From Salinilacustrithrix flava (lineage in GTDB: Bacteria; Actinomycetota; Acidimicrobiia; Acidimicrobiales; Salinilacustritrichaceae), in the NCBI GenBank assembly GCA_024128875.1, contig JAMYFF010000005.1, forward strand, positions 62,001 through 126,000: DNA of 64,000 bases, given 5' to 3'. Each line of letters begins with the position of its first letter. The first letter of the stretch is position 1. Positions 15,397 through 23,603 of the stretch are shown piece by piece. Position numbers and translations under genes: made by a program. Under the pieces are notes generated by a model that saw only the letters and a program-made list of their open reading frames with translations, ran no database searches and had not been told where the DNA came from.

Positions 15397-16014
15397 TCAG
15401 TCGCCCCAGTGGCGCTGCTCGAGGAACGGGTCGCCGTCGTTGTGGTAGCCGTTGCGCTCCCAGAACCCGGGGCGGTCCTCGGCAGCGAACTCCAGCACCC
15501 GGAGCCACTTCGCCGACTTCCAGAAGTAGCGGTGGGGCAGGACCAGGCGCACGGGGTGGCCGTGCTCGGGTTCGAGCGGCTCTCCGTCGAAGGCCCAGGC
15601 GACGAGGACGTCGTCGCGCCGGAGGTCGGCGAGGGGCAGGTTGGTGGTGTAGCCGAACTCGGCGTGCTCGATCAGGTGCGTGGCCTCGGGCTGCACGCCG
15701 GCCAGCTCCATCAGGGTGGTGAGGCGCACCCCGGTCCAGCGGGTGTCGAACTTGGACCACTTCGTCACGCAGTGGATGTCGAAGGTCTCCTCCACGGTCG
15801 GCAGCGCCCGGAGCTCGTCGAAGGAGAGCGTCGTGGGGTTCCTCACCAGGCCGGTGAGGCGCAGGTCCCAGTCGGAGAGGTCCTCGGCGTAGCGGGGCAC
15901 GTCACCGACGTGCAGCACCGGGAAGCGGTCGGTGGAGTACTGGCCGGGCGGGAGCCGATCCGGGTCGATGCCCCGGGCGGCGAGCTGCTTGCGGTTGCGG
16001 TCGAAGAACCCCAC
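15397..16014 (-). CDS. Molybdopterin-dependent oxidoreductase, sulfite oxidase family
   Basis: The 205-residue protein contains only the Mo-cofactor domain of the sulfite oxidase/YedY family, with the Mo-ligand cysteine in FDIHCVTKWSKFDTRW and later GHPVRLVLPHRYFWKSAKW. It lacks the dimerisation domain of true sulfite oxidases and the twin-arginine signal of YedY/MsrP, so it is probably cytoplasmic and of unknown substrate. It starts with GTG. The divergent neighbour is a SixA-like phosphatase. The upstream 15278-15396 stretch on its 3' side holds no recognised gene. Confidence 0.85.
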   Translation of the reverse strand: MGFFDRNRKQLAARGIDPDRLPPGQYSTDRFPVLHVGDVPRYAEDLSDWDLRLTGLVRNPTTLSFDELRALPTVEETFDIHCVTKWSKFDTRWTGVRLTTLMELAGVQPEATHLIEHAEFGYTTNLPLADLRRDDVLVAWAFDGEPLEPEHGHPVRLVLPHRYFWKSAKWLRVLEFAAEDRPGFWERNGYHNDGDPFLEQRHWGD

Positions 16015-16063
16015 GGCGGGCGACGGTAGCCGTGCCCGTGGCGAGGCAATAGCGTGCGCAGCC

Positions 16064-16558
16064 GTGACGCTCTACGTGGTCCGCCACGCCCATGCCGGCC
16101 GCCGATCGGAATGGACCGGCGACGACCGGACCCGACCGCTCTCGGACCGCGGTGAGCTCCAGGCCAAGGGGATCGCCACGACGATCGACCAGGATCGCGA
16201 CCGTGCGGCGGCCCTCCGCATCCTGACCTCGCCGGCGGTCCGCTGCGCCCAGACCGTGCAGCCCGTCGCCAACCAGGCGGGGTGCGACGTCTCGGTCGAC
16301 GACCGGCTCTTCGAGGGCGCGGGGTCGAGCGAGGTCGCGTCGCTGTTGGACGAGCTCACGGGCGCCGCCGACGACGGCTCCGACGTGGTGGTGTGCAGCC
16401 ACGGCGACGTGATCCCGATGCTGCTCGACATGCTCGTCCAGTCCGGCATGGATCCGGAGCGCAACCTGGTCTGGCAGAAGGCCTCGATGTGGATCGTCCG
16501 GCGCGATGCCGGGAGCTGGGGCGCCGGGCGCTACCTGCCGCCGCCGGATCGAGCCTGA
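16064..16558 (+). CDS. Histidine phosphatase family protein (SixA-like)
   Basis: The 164-residue protein opens TLYVVRHAHAGRRSEW, carrying the catalytic RHA motif, with a second active-site His in VVVCSHGDVIPMLLD. The small size and the RTRPLSDRGELQA block match SixA-like phosphohistidine phosphatases, though small-molecule phosphatases share the fold. It starts with GTG; TAGCGT lies 8 nt upstream with no Shine-Dalgarno, hinting at a leaderless message. The convergent ccm operon ends 9 bp away. Confidence 0.82.
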   Translation: MTLYVVRHAHAGRRSEWTGDDRTRPLSDRGELQAKGIATTIDQDRDRAAALRILTSPAVRCAQTVQPVANQAGCDVSVDDRLFEGAGSSEVASLLDELTGAADDGSDVVVCSHGDVIPMLLDMLVQSGMDPERNLVWQKASMWIVRRDAGSWGAGRYLPPPDRA

Positions 16559-16567
16559 TCGCCGCCG

Positions 16568-17668
16568 CTACTGGCCCGGGCGCGCCGGCAGCGGGTCCTC
16601 GCCGGCGTCGATGGCGGCGCGCACCTGTTCGGCTGCGGCCTGCTGCGCGGGGGGTGCGTCGGTGCCGGCGAAGGTCTCGAGGTCAGCGCGGGCGCCCTCG
16701 ATGTCACCGAGGTGGGCGCGCAGGGCGGCTCGGAACACGTAGCCGGCGGAGATCGACGGGTCGGCGGCCAGGCCGTCGTCCAGGCGCTGCAGGGCCATGT
16801 CGTCGTCGACGCCGCTGCGGGCGATGAGCCAGCCCAGGTAGATGCTGGCCGGGGCGTTGCCCTCGTCGACCTCGAGGACGTCGGTGTAGCACTGGAGCAC
16901 GTCGGCGACCGGCAGCGTGCCCTCGACGTCGCCGTCGATGCAGGCGTCGAGCGCGGCGCTGACGATCGTCTCGGAGAACTGCGCCGCGAGCTCCGCCTCG
17001 TCGTCCGCGGGATCGTTGGCGTAGAAGGCGGCCAGGTCGGCGACCGCGCCGGGGGCGTCGCCGCTGCGAGCCCGGCCGCTGGCCCGGAAGATGTACGGAG
17101 CGGTGGCCTCCGGCGCCAGCTGGATGGCGGCATCGAGGTCGGCCAGCCCGTCCTCGGCGTCGAACTGTCGCACCTGGAGCCAGCCCCGGAAGGTCAGCGC
17201 CTCCACGTTGGCCGGCACCGCGTCGAGCACATCGTCGTAGCAGCCGAGGGCGCCGTCGGCGTCACCCGCCTGCTCCAGCTCCTGGCAGTCCGAGATCCGG
17301 CTGGAGGCAGCGGTGACGTCCAGCCCGGTGAGGCTGCCCGAACCTCGCCGACCCGACGACTGGGCGACGAGCACGCCGGCCAGGACCGCGACCAGGGCGA
17401 TGCCGGCGATGGTGGCGATGCGGCGACCGCGGGACGAGGCCCGCACGCGCCCGGACCGGGGGGCGGGCGTTGCTGCGCCGGCGTCGACCGTGCGGTCGAG
17501 CGATCGCAGGACGGCGGCGGCCCGGGCGGTGTAGTCCGCCTTGAGCGTGCGGTAGTCGTGGTCGTCGACGTCGCCGGCGGCCCGCTCGCGCTCGAGGTCG
17601 TCGAGCGAGGCGAGGAGGAAGTCCCGCTCCTCCTCCAGCGCCGCCCGCTCGTCTGCATCCAGGCTCAC
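16568..17668 (-). CDS. CcmI-like TPR protein of the cytochrome c maturation operon
   Basis: The 366-residue protein has an N-terminal heptad-like cytosolic segment (ALEEERDFLLASLDDLERER), one membrane helix around residue 95 (IATIAGIALVAVLAGVLVA) and a periplasm-side domain of TPR-like repeats with paired Cys. This layout matches CcmI/CycH, which presents apocytochrome c to the heme lyase complex. It is the last gene of the ccm run and its GTG overlaps the CcmH stop. Sequence similarity to proteobacterial CcmI appears low, so the name rests on layout and position. Confidence 0.75.
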   Translation of the reverse strand: MSLDADERAALEEERDFLLASLDDLERERAAGDVDDHDYRTLKADYTARAAAVLRSLDRTVDAGAATPAPRSGRVRASSRGRRIATIAGIALVAVLAGVLVAQSSGRRGSGSLTGLDVTAASSRISDCQELEQAGDADGALGCYDDVLDAVPANVEALTFRGWLQVRQFDAEDGLADLDAAIQLAPEATAPYIFRASGRARSGDAPGAVADLAAFYANDPADDEAELAAQFSETIVSAALDACIDGDVEGTLPVADVLQCYTDVLEVDEGNAPASIYLGWLIARSGVDDDMALQRLDDGLAADPSISAGYVFRAALRAHLGDIEGARADLETFAGTDAPPAQQAAAEQVRAAIDAGEDPLPARPGQ

Positions 17669-18135
17669 GACCGTGGGGAGCGTCTGGCCTGCTCGACCAG
17701 GACGCGGTCCTCGTCGGACACCTCGACGTCGTCGGGCACCCGCCAGCGGCGGAACAGCACGACCAGCCCGCCGACTGCCGCGACGAGGCCGGCGACGGGG
17801 AGGAACCAGATGAGGCCGGCGACGCCGTCTCGGGGCGGGGTCAGCAGGGCGTCGTCGCCGTAGATGCCGGCGATGTGGTCGCGGATCTGCTGGTCGGTCT
17901 CCCCGGCCTCGATGCGGCGGGCGACCTCGGTGCGGATGGCGCGTGCCGACGGTGCCGCGGAGTCGGCGACGGACTGGCCCTGGCAGGTGGGGCACGCGAT
18001 CGACTCCGACACGGCCCGGGCCCGTTCGGCCGTCGTGCGGGGCCCGCTGTCGCCGAGGGCGGCCACGACCAGCGCGCCGGCGAGCAGGGACAGCAGGAGG
18101 ATCCAGGGCCAGCGGGCCCGGCTCAGGTCCTTCAC
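17665..18135 (-). CDS. ccmH: Cytochrome c maturation protein CcmH
   Basis: The 156-residue protein has an N-terminal membrane helix, the redox motif CPTCQGQSVADS, a helical domain (IRTEVARRIEAGETDQQIRDHI) and a second membrane helix (GLIWFLPVAGLVAAVGGLVVLF). CcmH is a thioredox protein that reduces the apocytochrome c CxxCH cysteines before heme attachment. It starts with GTG overlapping the CcmG stop by 4 bases and ends overlapping the CcmI-like start. Confidence 0.92.
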   Translation of the reverse strand: MKDLSRARWPWILLLSLLAGALVVAALGDSGPRTTAERARAVSESIACPTCQGQSVADSAAPSARAIRTEVARRIEAGETDQQIRDHIAGIYGDDALLTPPRDGVAGLIWFLPVAGLVAAVGGLVVLFRRWRVPDDVEVSDEDRVLVEQARRSPRS

Positions 18136-18716
18136 GACGCGTCCGCCTCGTCGTCGTCACCGAGGTGCTCGCCGTCGACGTCGGACACCTGCACCTGCTC
18201 GAGCAGGTCGTCGAGCGCCGATGCCGTCACCCCGCCCTCGATCTTGATCAGCACCGTGCCGTCCGGGGCGAGCAGGTAGGACTCGGGCACGCCGGTGACG
18301 CCGTACTCGAGCGCGGTGCGCCCGTCGGGGTCGAGGACCACGGGCCAGTCGCCGCCGTACTCGGCGAAGAACTCCCGGACCTGCTGGGGTCGGCTGTCGA
18401 AGACCACCGACACCACCGAGGCATCACCGGTCTCCCGGTGACGCTCCTCGAACTCGACCAGCTCGGGGTGCTCGCGGATGCAGGGCACGCACCACGTGGC
18501 GAAGAAGTTGACCACGACGAACTCGCCCCGGTACTGGGCCAGGTCGTAGCTCGCGCCGTCGATGGTGTCGCCGGCGATGCCGGGAGCCGGGCGGCCGATG
18601 AGCCGGGAGCGGACCCCGTCGTCGTCCCCGCCCGTAGCGAGGACCCCGATGAAGGCGGCGAGGACGACGAGGACCGCGCCGGCGATCCAGGGACCGATGC
18701 GGCGACGCTCGCTCAT
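18132..18716 (-). CDS. ccmG: Thiol-disulfide oxidoreductase CcmG (TlpA/ResA family)
   Basis: The 194-residue protein has an N-terminal membrane anchor (IAGAVLVVLAAFIGVLA) and a thioredoxin fold with NFFATWCVPCIREHPELV. The WCxPC motif and the cis-Pro region GVTGVPESYLL are typical. It passes reducing power to CcmH and apocytochrome c on the outer face of the membrane. The acidic C-terminal tail (about 15 residues) is extra. The ATG at 18716 overlaps the ccmF stop. Confidence 0.92.
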   Translation of the reverse strand: MSERRRIGPWIAGAVLVVLAAFIGVLATGGDDDGVRSRLIGRPAPGIAGDTIDGASYDLAQYRGEFVVVNFFATWCVPCIREHPELVEFEERHRETGDASVVSVVFDSRPQQVREFFAEYGGDWPVVLDPDGRTALEYGVTGVPESYLLAPDGTVLIKIEGGVTASALDDLLEQVQVSDVDGEHLGDDDEADAS

Positions 18717-20689
18717 GCGGATGCCCCGACCATCTCGGGCTCCGGGTCGGGATCCGGCACATCGGCGGGCTCCGACGTGGGCTGCGTCGGGCGGCGGCGC
18801 TTCCCGGGGAAGGCCGCGAGCGCGGTGCCGAGGCCCATCACGCCACCACCGATCCACAGCCAGGTCACGAGCGGCTGGATGACGACGCGGATGACCGCCG
18901 GGTCGCCGGGCTCCTCCGGCACGTCGAGCAGGGCGAGGAACACGTCCTGGCGCAGCCCCGTGGACACCGACGGCGTGCCGATCGTCTGGCCGCCGAAGAC
19001 GTACTCGTTGATGGCCGGGGCGTACACCTGGCCGTCCACCCGCACCTGGGCCGCGATGGTGGTCTTCTCCGGGTCCTCGCGGGTCTCGATGCCTTCGAAC
19101 ACGAGGGTGTGGCCGTCGACGGTGGCGACCTGGCCCTCCTCCATCCGCAGCTCGACCTCGGAGGAGTACGACTGGGAGGCAGCGAGGCCCACGGCGATCA
19201 TCACGACGCCGAGGTGCACGATCATGCCACCGTTGGTGCGACCGACCACGCCGCGCCAGCCCTGGCGGCGGGAGGCGAGGACGACCTGGCGGATGGCCGC
19301 GCCGCCGGCGAAGGCCCCGAGCCCGAAGGCCAGGACGGGGGCGACGCCCCGGGCGCCGGCGACCACGGTGGCGACGACGGTGACGGTGGCGGCCACGGCC
19401 GGCCAGAACAGCCGGACCCGCAGCAGCTCCTGGGAGGCCTTGCGCCACGGCAGGACCGGGGCGATCGCCATGAGGAACAGGATGAGCATGCCGAGCGGCA
19501 TGGTCATCCGGTTGAAGTACGGCACGCCGACCGACAGCTGCTCGCCGTTGATGGCCTCGACGACGAGCGGGAAGACCGTGCCGAGGAGCACCACGAAGGT
19601 GAACGCAGCGAACAGCACGTTGTTCGCGAGGAAGGAGCCCTCGCGCGAGATCGGGGAGTCCATGCTGCCGGGAGCCCGGAGGCGATCGCCCCGCCAGCCC
19701 ACCAGGCCGACGGAGACGACGACGATCAGGCCGAAGAAGCCGAGCAGCCAGCCGCCGATGTCGGACTCGGAGAAGGCGTGGACCGAGTCGATGACGCCCG
19801 AGCGGGTGAGGAACGTGCCGAGGATGGTGAGCGCGAACGTGGCGCACAGCAGCGAGATGTTCCAGACCCGCAGCATGCCGCGGCGCTCCTGGACCATCAC
19901 CGAGTGCAGGTAGGCGGTGCCGGTGAGCCACGGCAGCAGCGAGGCGTTCTCCACCGGGTCCCACGCCCAGTAGCCACCCCACCCCAGCACCTCGTAGGAC
20001 CACCAGGCGCCGAGCATGATGCCGACGGTGAGGAACCCCCAGGCGAAGAGCGTCCAGCGACGGGTCGCGAGCAGCCAGCCCTCTCCCACCCGGCCGGTGA
20101 CGAGCGCAGCGATGGCGAACGCGAACGGCACGGTGAAGCCCACGTAGCCGAGGTAGAGCATCGGCGGGTGGAACGCCATGAGGATGTGGTTCTGCAGCAG
20201 CGGATTCGGGCCGGGCCCGTCGAGGGGAACCGGGCTCACCGTGGTGAAGGGGTTGGCCGGGCCGAGCATCAGCCCGAAGAAGAAGATCCCCACGACCAGC
20301 ATGGTGAGCAGCGCCCAGCCGACGAGCGGATCGCTGAGGCGGGCCCGGAACTTGTGGGCGATCAGTGCCGTGTAGCCGGCCAGCACCAGCGCCCACAGCA
20401 GGATCGACCCCTCGAGGGCGGCCCACATGGTGGCGACGTTGAACAGGGCCGGGGTCCGGCTCGAGCCGTTGTTCGCCACGAACTCGAGGGAGAAGTCGCG
20501 GGTGATGAGCGCCCGCTCCATGGCGATGGTGGCGAGGATCGCACCGGCGAGGGCGAGGAAGGCGTACGTGCGACCGGTGCGGATGAGCGCGGCGCGCTCG
20601 CCCCGGAGCCCCACGACCATGGTGACGGCACCCGCCACGCATGCGATGAGGCCGAGGGTGACCCCGGCGGTACCGAGTGCGGCGTTCAC
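18713..20689 (-). CDS. ccmF: Heme lyase subunit CcmF
   Basis: The 658-residue polytopic membrane protein has the tryptophan-rich WWD-type heme-handling motif WGGYWAWDPVENASLLPWL, flanked by conserved His residues, and the usual long multi-helix body. CcmF with CcmH and CcmI receives heme from CcmE and joins it to the CxxCH motif of apocytochrome c. Length agrees with the proteobacterial protein. The GTG at 20689 overlaps the ccmE stop by 4 bases. Confidence 0.95.
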   Translation of the reverse strand: MNAALGTAGVTLGLIACVAGAVTMVVGLRGERAALIRTGRTYAFLALAGAILATIAMERALITRDFSLEFVANNGSSRTPALFNVATMWAALEGSILLWALVLAGYTALIAHKFRARLSDPLVGWALLTMLVVGIFFFGLMLGPANPFTTVSPVPLDGPGPNPLLQNHILMAFHPPMLYLGYVGFTVPFAFAIAALVTGRVGEGWLLATRRWTLFAWGFLTVGIMLGAWWSYEVLGWGGYWAWDPVENASLLPWLTGTAYLHSVMVQERRGMLRVWNISLLCATFALTILGTFLTRSGVIDSVHAFSESDIGGWLLGFFGLIVVVSVGLVGWRGDRLRAPGSMDSPISREGSFLANNVLFAAFTFVVLLGTVFPLVVEAINGEQLSVGVPYFNRMTMPLGMLILFLMAIAPVLPWRKASQELLRVRLFWPAVAATVTVVATVVAGARGVAPVLAFGLGAFAGGAAIRQVVLASRRQGWRGVVGRTNGGMIVHLGVVMIAVGLAASQSYSSEVELRMEEGQVATVDGHTLVFEGIETREDPEKTTIAAQVRVDGQVYAPAINEYVFGGQTIGTPSVSTGLRQDVFLALLDVPEEPGDPAVIRVVIQPLVTWLWIGGGVMGLGTALAAFPGKRRRPTQPTSEPADVPDPDPEPEMVGASA

Positions 20690-21231
20690 TCGAGCGAGGT
20701 CCCTTCACCCACGTAGTCGTCGGTGCGGTCGGGGTTCTCGGCCTCGTAGTCCTCGGTGTGCTTCACGAGGATGCGATCGCTGGCGAACCAGTCGCCCTCG
20801 TCGCTCCACGCACCCTCGAGCACGACGGGGATGTCGGGCTGGAACAGCTCGGGCGGGTCGCCGAGGTGCACGACGTCGGCGCGGACCCCGCCGTACTCGA
20901 CGGCGAAGCGGACCGAGGTGCCGTCGGACTCCAGCGAGCCGTCGACGACGGAGCCCTGGAGGCGGAAGCGCTTGTCGCCCAGCTCGTCGCGCTGCTCCAC
21001 GGCCTCGTCCACGTTGCGGAAGAAGACCGTGGCGTTGTTGAGGCCCTGGTAGGCCATGAACACCAGGGCGACCACGAGCACGCCCAGGGTGCCGAGGACG
21101 GCGACGCGCTTGCCCCGGTCGGCCGAACCGCCGCCGACGGGCGGGGCCTGCCGGGGTGTGAGGTCGATGCCGTCGACGTCGTCGGTGTCCTCGAACGGCG
21201 CGTGGGGATCGGGGGTGGTGGGCGGGGTCAT
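20686..21231 (-). CDS. ccmE: Heme chaperone CcmE
   Basis: The 181-residue protein has an N-terminal membrane anchor (about 43-62) and an outer OB-fold domain. The covalent heme-binding motif HxxxY is present as His158-TED-Tyr162, so this is the classic His type and not the Cys type known from archaea and some bacteria. The conserved turn VVHLGDPPELFQPDIPVVLEG precedes it. The N-terminus has an acidic, Pro-rich extension of about 40 residues. The ATG at 21231 overlaps the ccmD stop (ATGA). Confidence 0.93.
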   Translation of the reverse strand: MTPPTTPDPHAPFEDTDDVDGIDLTPRQAPPVGGGSADRGKRVAVLGTLGVLVVALVFMAYQGLNNATVFFRNVDEAVEQRDELGDKRFRLQGSVVDGSLESDGTSVRFAVEYGGVRADVVHLGDPPELFQPDIPVVLEGAWSDEGDWFASDRILVKHTEDYEAENPDRTDDYVGEGTSLE

Positions 21232-21386
21232 GTCCAGCGGCGCTCCTCGGGAGGGACGACCTGCGAGAGCCGGCGGCCCTTGCGGATGGTGGCGGCCGCG
21301 TACCCCCCGAGCAGCCCGACGGTGGCGATCCAGCCGGCGGCGACGTAGCCGGCATGGGTCATGGCGAGGACGGTCGAGGTGAGCAT
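21228..21386 (-). CDS. ccmD: Small membrane protein in the CcmD position
   Basis: The 52-residue protein has one membrane helix (HAGYVAAGWIATVGLLGGYAA) followed by a basic segment (TIRKGRRLSQ). Size, topology and place between ccmC and ccmE match CcmD, which helps release holo-CcmE from the CcmABC complex. Sequence conservation in CcmD is always weak, so the call rests on position. Its ATG overlaps the ccmC stop by one base (TGATG) and its stop overlaps the ccmE start. Confidence 0.8.
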   Translation of the reverse strand: MLTSTVLAMTHAGYVAAGWIATVGLLGGYAAATIRKGRRLSQVVPPEERRWT

Positions 21387-22171
21387 CAGCGCGGACCCCC
21401 CACGGCGACCCCGGCGGAGGGGTCGGCATCGGCCCGGCGGTCGGCCAGGGCGGCGTCGAGGTGGTGGCGCTCGGCCCGGCGCTCGAGCCAACCGACCCGG
21501 AAGCGGTGGACGAGCAGCCAGGCGCACACGACGCCCATGACGATGAAGCTCACCGCCAGCGTGAACAGCATCAGGCCCTCGATGGAGACGTCGATCTTGG
21601 AGACGGTGGCGTCCTGGTGCAGGCCCCGCCACCAGTCGACCGAGTAGTGGACGATGGCCGCGTTCGGCACGAGCAGCAGCCCGAGCACGGCAGCCATGCG
21701 GGAGCGGGCCTGGGGCTCGGCCGGGTAGCGGCGCAGCGCCTGGTAGCCGAGCAGGAGGACGAAGAGGATGGCGGTGGAGGTGAGTCGGGCGTCCCACACC
21801 CAGTACACGCCCCACGTCGGGCGGCCCCACACCGCGCCGGTGACCAGGCCGAGACCGGTGAGGATGGTGGCGATCTCGGCGGCGGAGGCAGCGAGCACGT
21901 CCCAGCCGTCGGTGCGCTTGCGGAGCCACATGAACGAGGCGAAGGCGCACAGGAACACCGCGACGTACATCCACGTGACCGCGGGCACGTGCACGTAGAT
22001 GAGGCGCACGGAGTCCTGCTGCACGACGTCGGGTGGGGAGGCGACCAGCCCGAGCCAGCCGACGAGCACGACGCCGACGGCGGACAGTGCGCCGAGCACA
22101 CGGGTGAGCGGCGAAGCCGTGCTCGTGGCGGGCGCAGCCGCCGGCGAGGCCTCGGTGGGGGTGGTTGTCAC
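21386..22171 (-). CDS. ccmC: Heme handling protein CcmC
   Basis: The 261-residue protein has about six membrane helices and the WWD-type motif WGRPTWGVYWVWDARLTS, with family segments SVRLIYVHVPAVTWMY and HYSVDWWRGLHQ. CcmC loads heme onto CcmE. The GTG at 22171 has GGAGG just upstream and overlaps the ccmB stop by 4 bases. An Ala/Thr-rich extension precedes the first helix. Confidence 0.95.
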   Translation of the reverse strand: MTTTPTEASPAAAPATSTASPLTRVLGALSAVGVVLVGWLGLVASPPDVVQQDSVRLIYVHVPAVTWMYVAVFLCAFASFMWLRKRTDGWDVLAASAAEIATILTGLGLVTGAVWGRPTWGVYWVWDARLTSTAILFVLLLGYQALRRYPAEPQARSRMAAVLGLLLVPNAAIVHYSVDWWRGLHQDATVSKIDVSIEGLMLFTLAVSFIVMGVVCAWLLVHRFRVGWLERRAERHHLDAALADRRADADPSAGVAVGGPR

Positions 22172-22836
22172 GTCTCCTCCAGGAGCGTGCCGAAGAACGT
22201 CATGCCGAGCATCGTGTAGAGCACGGCGAACACCGCCAGCAGCCCGCACCACGACCAGCCGTCACCGACGCCGTTGCCGAGCGCCGATTCCGACGCCCGG
22301 GTGGCCCCGAGCAGGACCGGTGCGAGGACCGGGAGCAGGAGGAGCGGTACCAGCGTGTCACGCACGGCCAGTCCCGCAGCAAGTACGCCGTAGAGGGTAC
22401 CGGCCGCGGCGATCCCCACGGTCGCGGCCAGGCAGGTCGCGAGCAGGAGCAGCGGCCCCTGCAGGTCGGCCGAGTAGAGCACCACGACGCCGACGCCGAG
22501 CACCGCCTCGAGCAGCAGCAGCTGGACGGCGATGGCTGCCGCCTTGCCCAGGAACCAGGCGGCCGGGTCGAGGCCGGAGAGCCGCATCGCCTCGCGGACA
22601 CCCGGCGCCGCTTCGAGGGCGAACGCCCGCTGGACCGCGAGCAGGCCGGCGAAGAGGGTGGCGACCCAGTAGAGGCCGGCGGTGGCGCGGGTGAGGATGC
22701 CCCGGTCGGGGTCGAGGGCGAACGCGAACAGCACGAGCACCAGGACGGCGAAGGGCACCATCTGGCCGATCCCGACCCGGGACCGCCACTCGATGCGGAG
22801 GTCCTTGCCGGCGACGAGGCGGGCGTCAGCCAGCAC
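22168..22836 (-). CDS. ccmB: ABC transporter permease CcmB
   Basis: The 222-residue protein begins VLADARLVAGKDLRIEWRSR, the typical CcmB amphipathic start, followed by about six membrane helices. With CcmA it forms the ABC module that uses ATP to release holo-CcmE from CcmC. The GTG at 22836 lies inside the end of ccmA (11-bp overlap). An upstream start is possible but would read far into ccmA. Confidence 0.9.
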   Translation of the reverse strand: MLADARLVAGKDLRIEWRSRVGIGQMVPFAVLVLVLFAFALDPDRGILTRATAGLYWVATLFAGLLAVQRAFALEAAPGVREAMRLSGLDPAAWFLGKAAAIAVQLLLLEAVLGVGVVVLYSADLQGPLLLLATCLAATVGIAAAGTLYGVLAAGLAVRDTLVPLLLLPVLAPVLLGATRASESALGNGVGDGWSWCGLLAVFAVLYTMLGMTFFGTLLEET

Positions 22837-23533
22837 GCTCGGCCCCGATCGGTCCGGCCGGGGTGGCGCTGTCGTCGCGGATCTGGCCGCCGGCGATGGT
22901 GACGGCACGGGTGGCCAGGCCCTCGGCCCGGTCGAGCTCGTGGCTGGCGAACAGCACGGTGGCGCCGGCCGCGGCGGCGTCGCGGACGAGGCGGTCGACC
23001 AGGTCGCGCCCGGCCCGGTCCAGGCCGGCGTGGGGCTCGTCGAGCAGCCACAGCTCGGGGCGGCGGGCGAGCAGTGCGGCGAGGGCGGTGCGGCGCTTCT
23101 GCCCGGCGGACAGGCGAGCGGCGGGCACGGTGGCGAGGCGGCCGTCGAGGTCGCAGCGGGCGAGGGCGGATCGGGCGTCGTCGAGGTCGGCGCCGGCGGC
23201 CCGGGCCCAGAACCGCACGTTGTCCTCGACCGTCAGGTCGGCGTACAGGCCGTCCTGGTGGCTGAGCATGCCGACGCGCCGACGGACCGATCGCGGCGTC
23301 GCCACCAGGTCCTCCCCGAGGACCTCCACCGTGCCCTGCACGACCCGGGCCAGACCGGCGCAGGTGCGCAGCAAGGTGGTCTTGCCGGCGCCGTTCGGGC
23401 CCCGCAGCAGCACGATCTCGCCCCGCGCCACGTCCAGATCCACCCCGGCGAGGGCGGGGAAGCGGTCGAGCAGGACGACGGCGTCGCGCATGCGCACCGC
23501 CGAGCCGACCGCAGGGGGGCGTGCATCGGCCAC
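22826..23533 (-). CDS. ccmA: ABC transporter ATP-binding protein CcmA
   Basis: The 235-residue ATPase has Walker A GPNGAGKTTLL, the signature LSAGQKRRTALAALLA, Walker B LWLLDEPHAGLD and a switch His in ASHELDRAE. The LSAGQ form is common in CcmA. It is the first gene of ccmABCDEFGHI. It starts with GTG; TACCGT on the minus strand ends 6 nt before it and no Shine-Dalgarno is seen, so the operon message is probably leaderless. The sortase gene is divergent 70 bp away. Confidence 0.93.
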   Translation of the reverse strand: MADARPPAVGSAVRMRDAVVLLDRFPALAGVDLDVARGEIVLLRGPNGAGKTTLLRTCAGLARVVQGTVEVLGEDLVATPRSVRRRVGMLSHQDGLYADLTVEDNVRFWARAAGADLDDARSALARCDLDGRLATVPAARLSAGQKRRTALAALLARRPELWLLDEPHAGLDRAGRDLVDRLVRDAAAAGATVLFASHELDRAEGLATRAVTIAGGQIRDDSATPAGPIGAERAG

Positions 23534-23539
23534 CGCCCA

Positions 23540-23545
23540 ACGGTA
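23540..23545 (-). promoter_or_regulatory. Probable -10 element TACCGT of the ccm operon
   Basis: Read on the minus strand, TACCGT ends 6 nt before the ccmA GTG, which suggests a leaderless operon transcript. Confidence 0.45.
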
Positions 23546-23590
23546 CCGACGAGCCGAGAAGCCGACCAAGGCACAGCCAGCCGGCTCCCC

Positions 23591-23596
23591 TACGCT
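23591..23596 (+). promoter_or_regulatory. Probable -10 element TACGCT of the sortase gene
   Basis: TACGCT ends 7 nt before the ATG at 23604 with no Shine-Dalgarno, again fitting leaderless transcription. Confidence 0.45.
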
Positions 23597-23603
23597 CGGC
23601 GCG

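Noticed and set aside
19109..20716. 535-codon plus-strand ORF antisense to ccmF and ccmE
   Set aside because: It mirrors the codons of the true genes and is rich in His, Glu, Gly and Asp, as antisense frames in high-GC DNA are; the ccm proteins explain the region.
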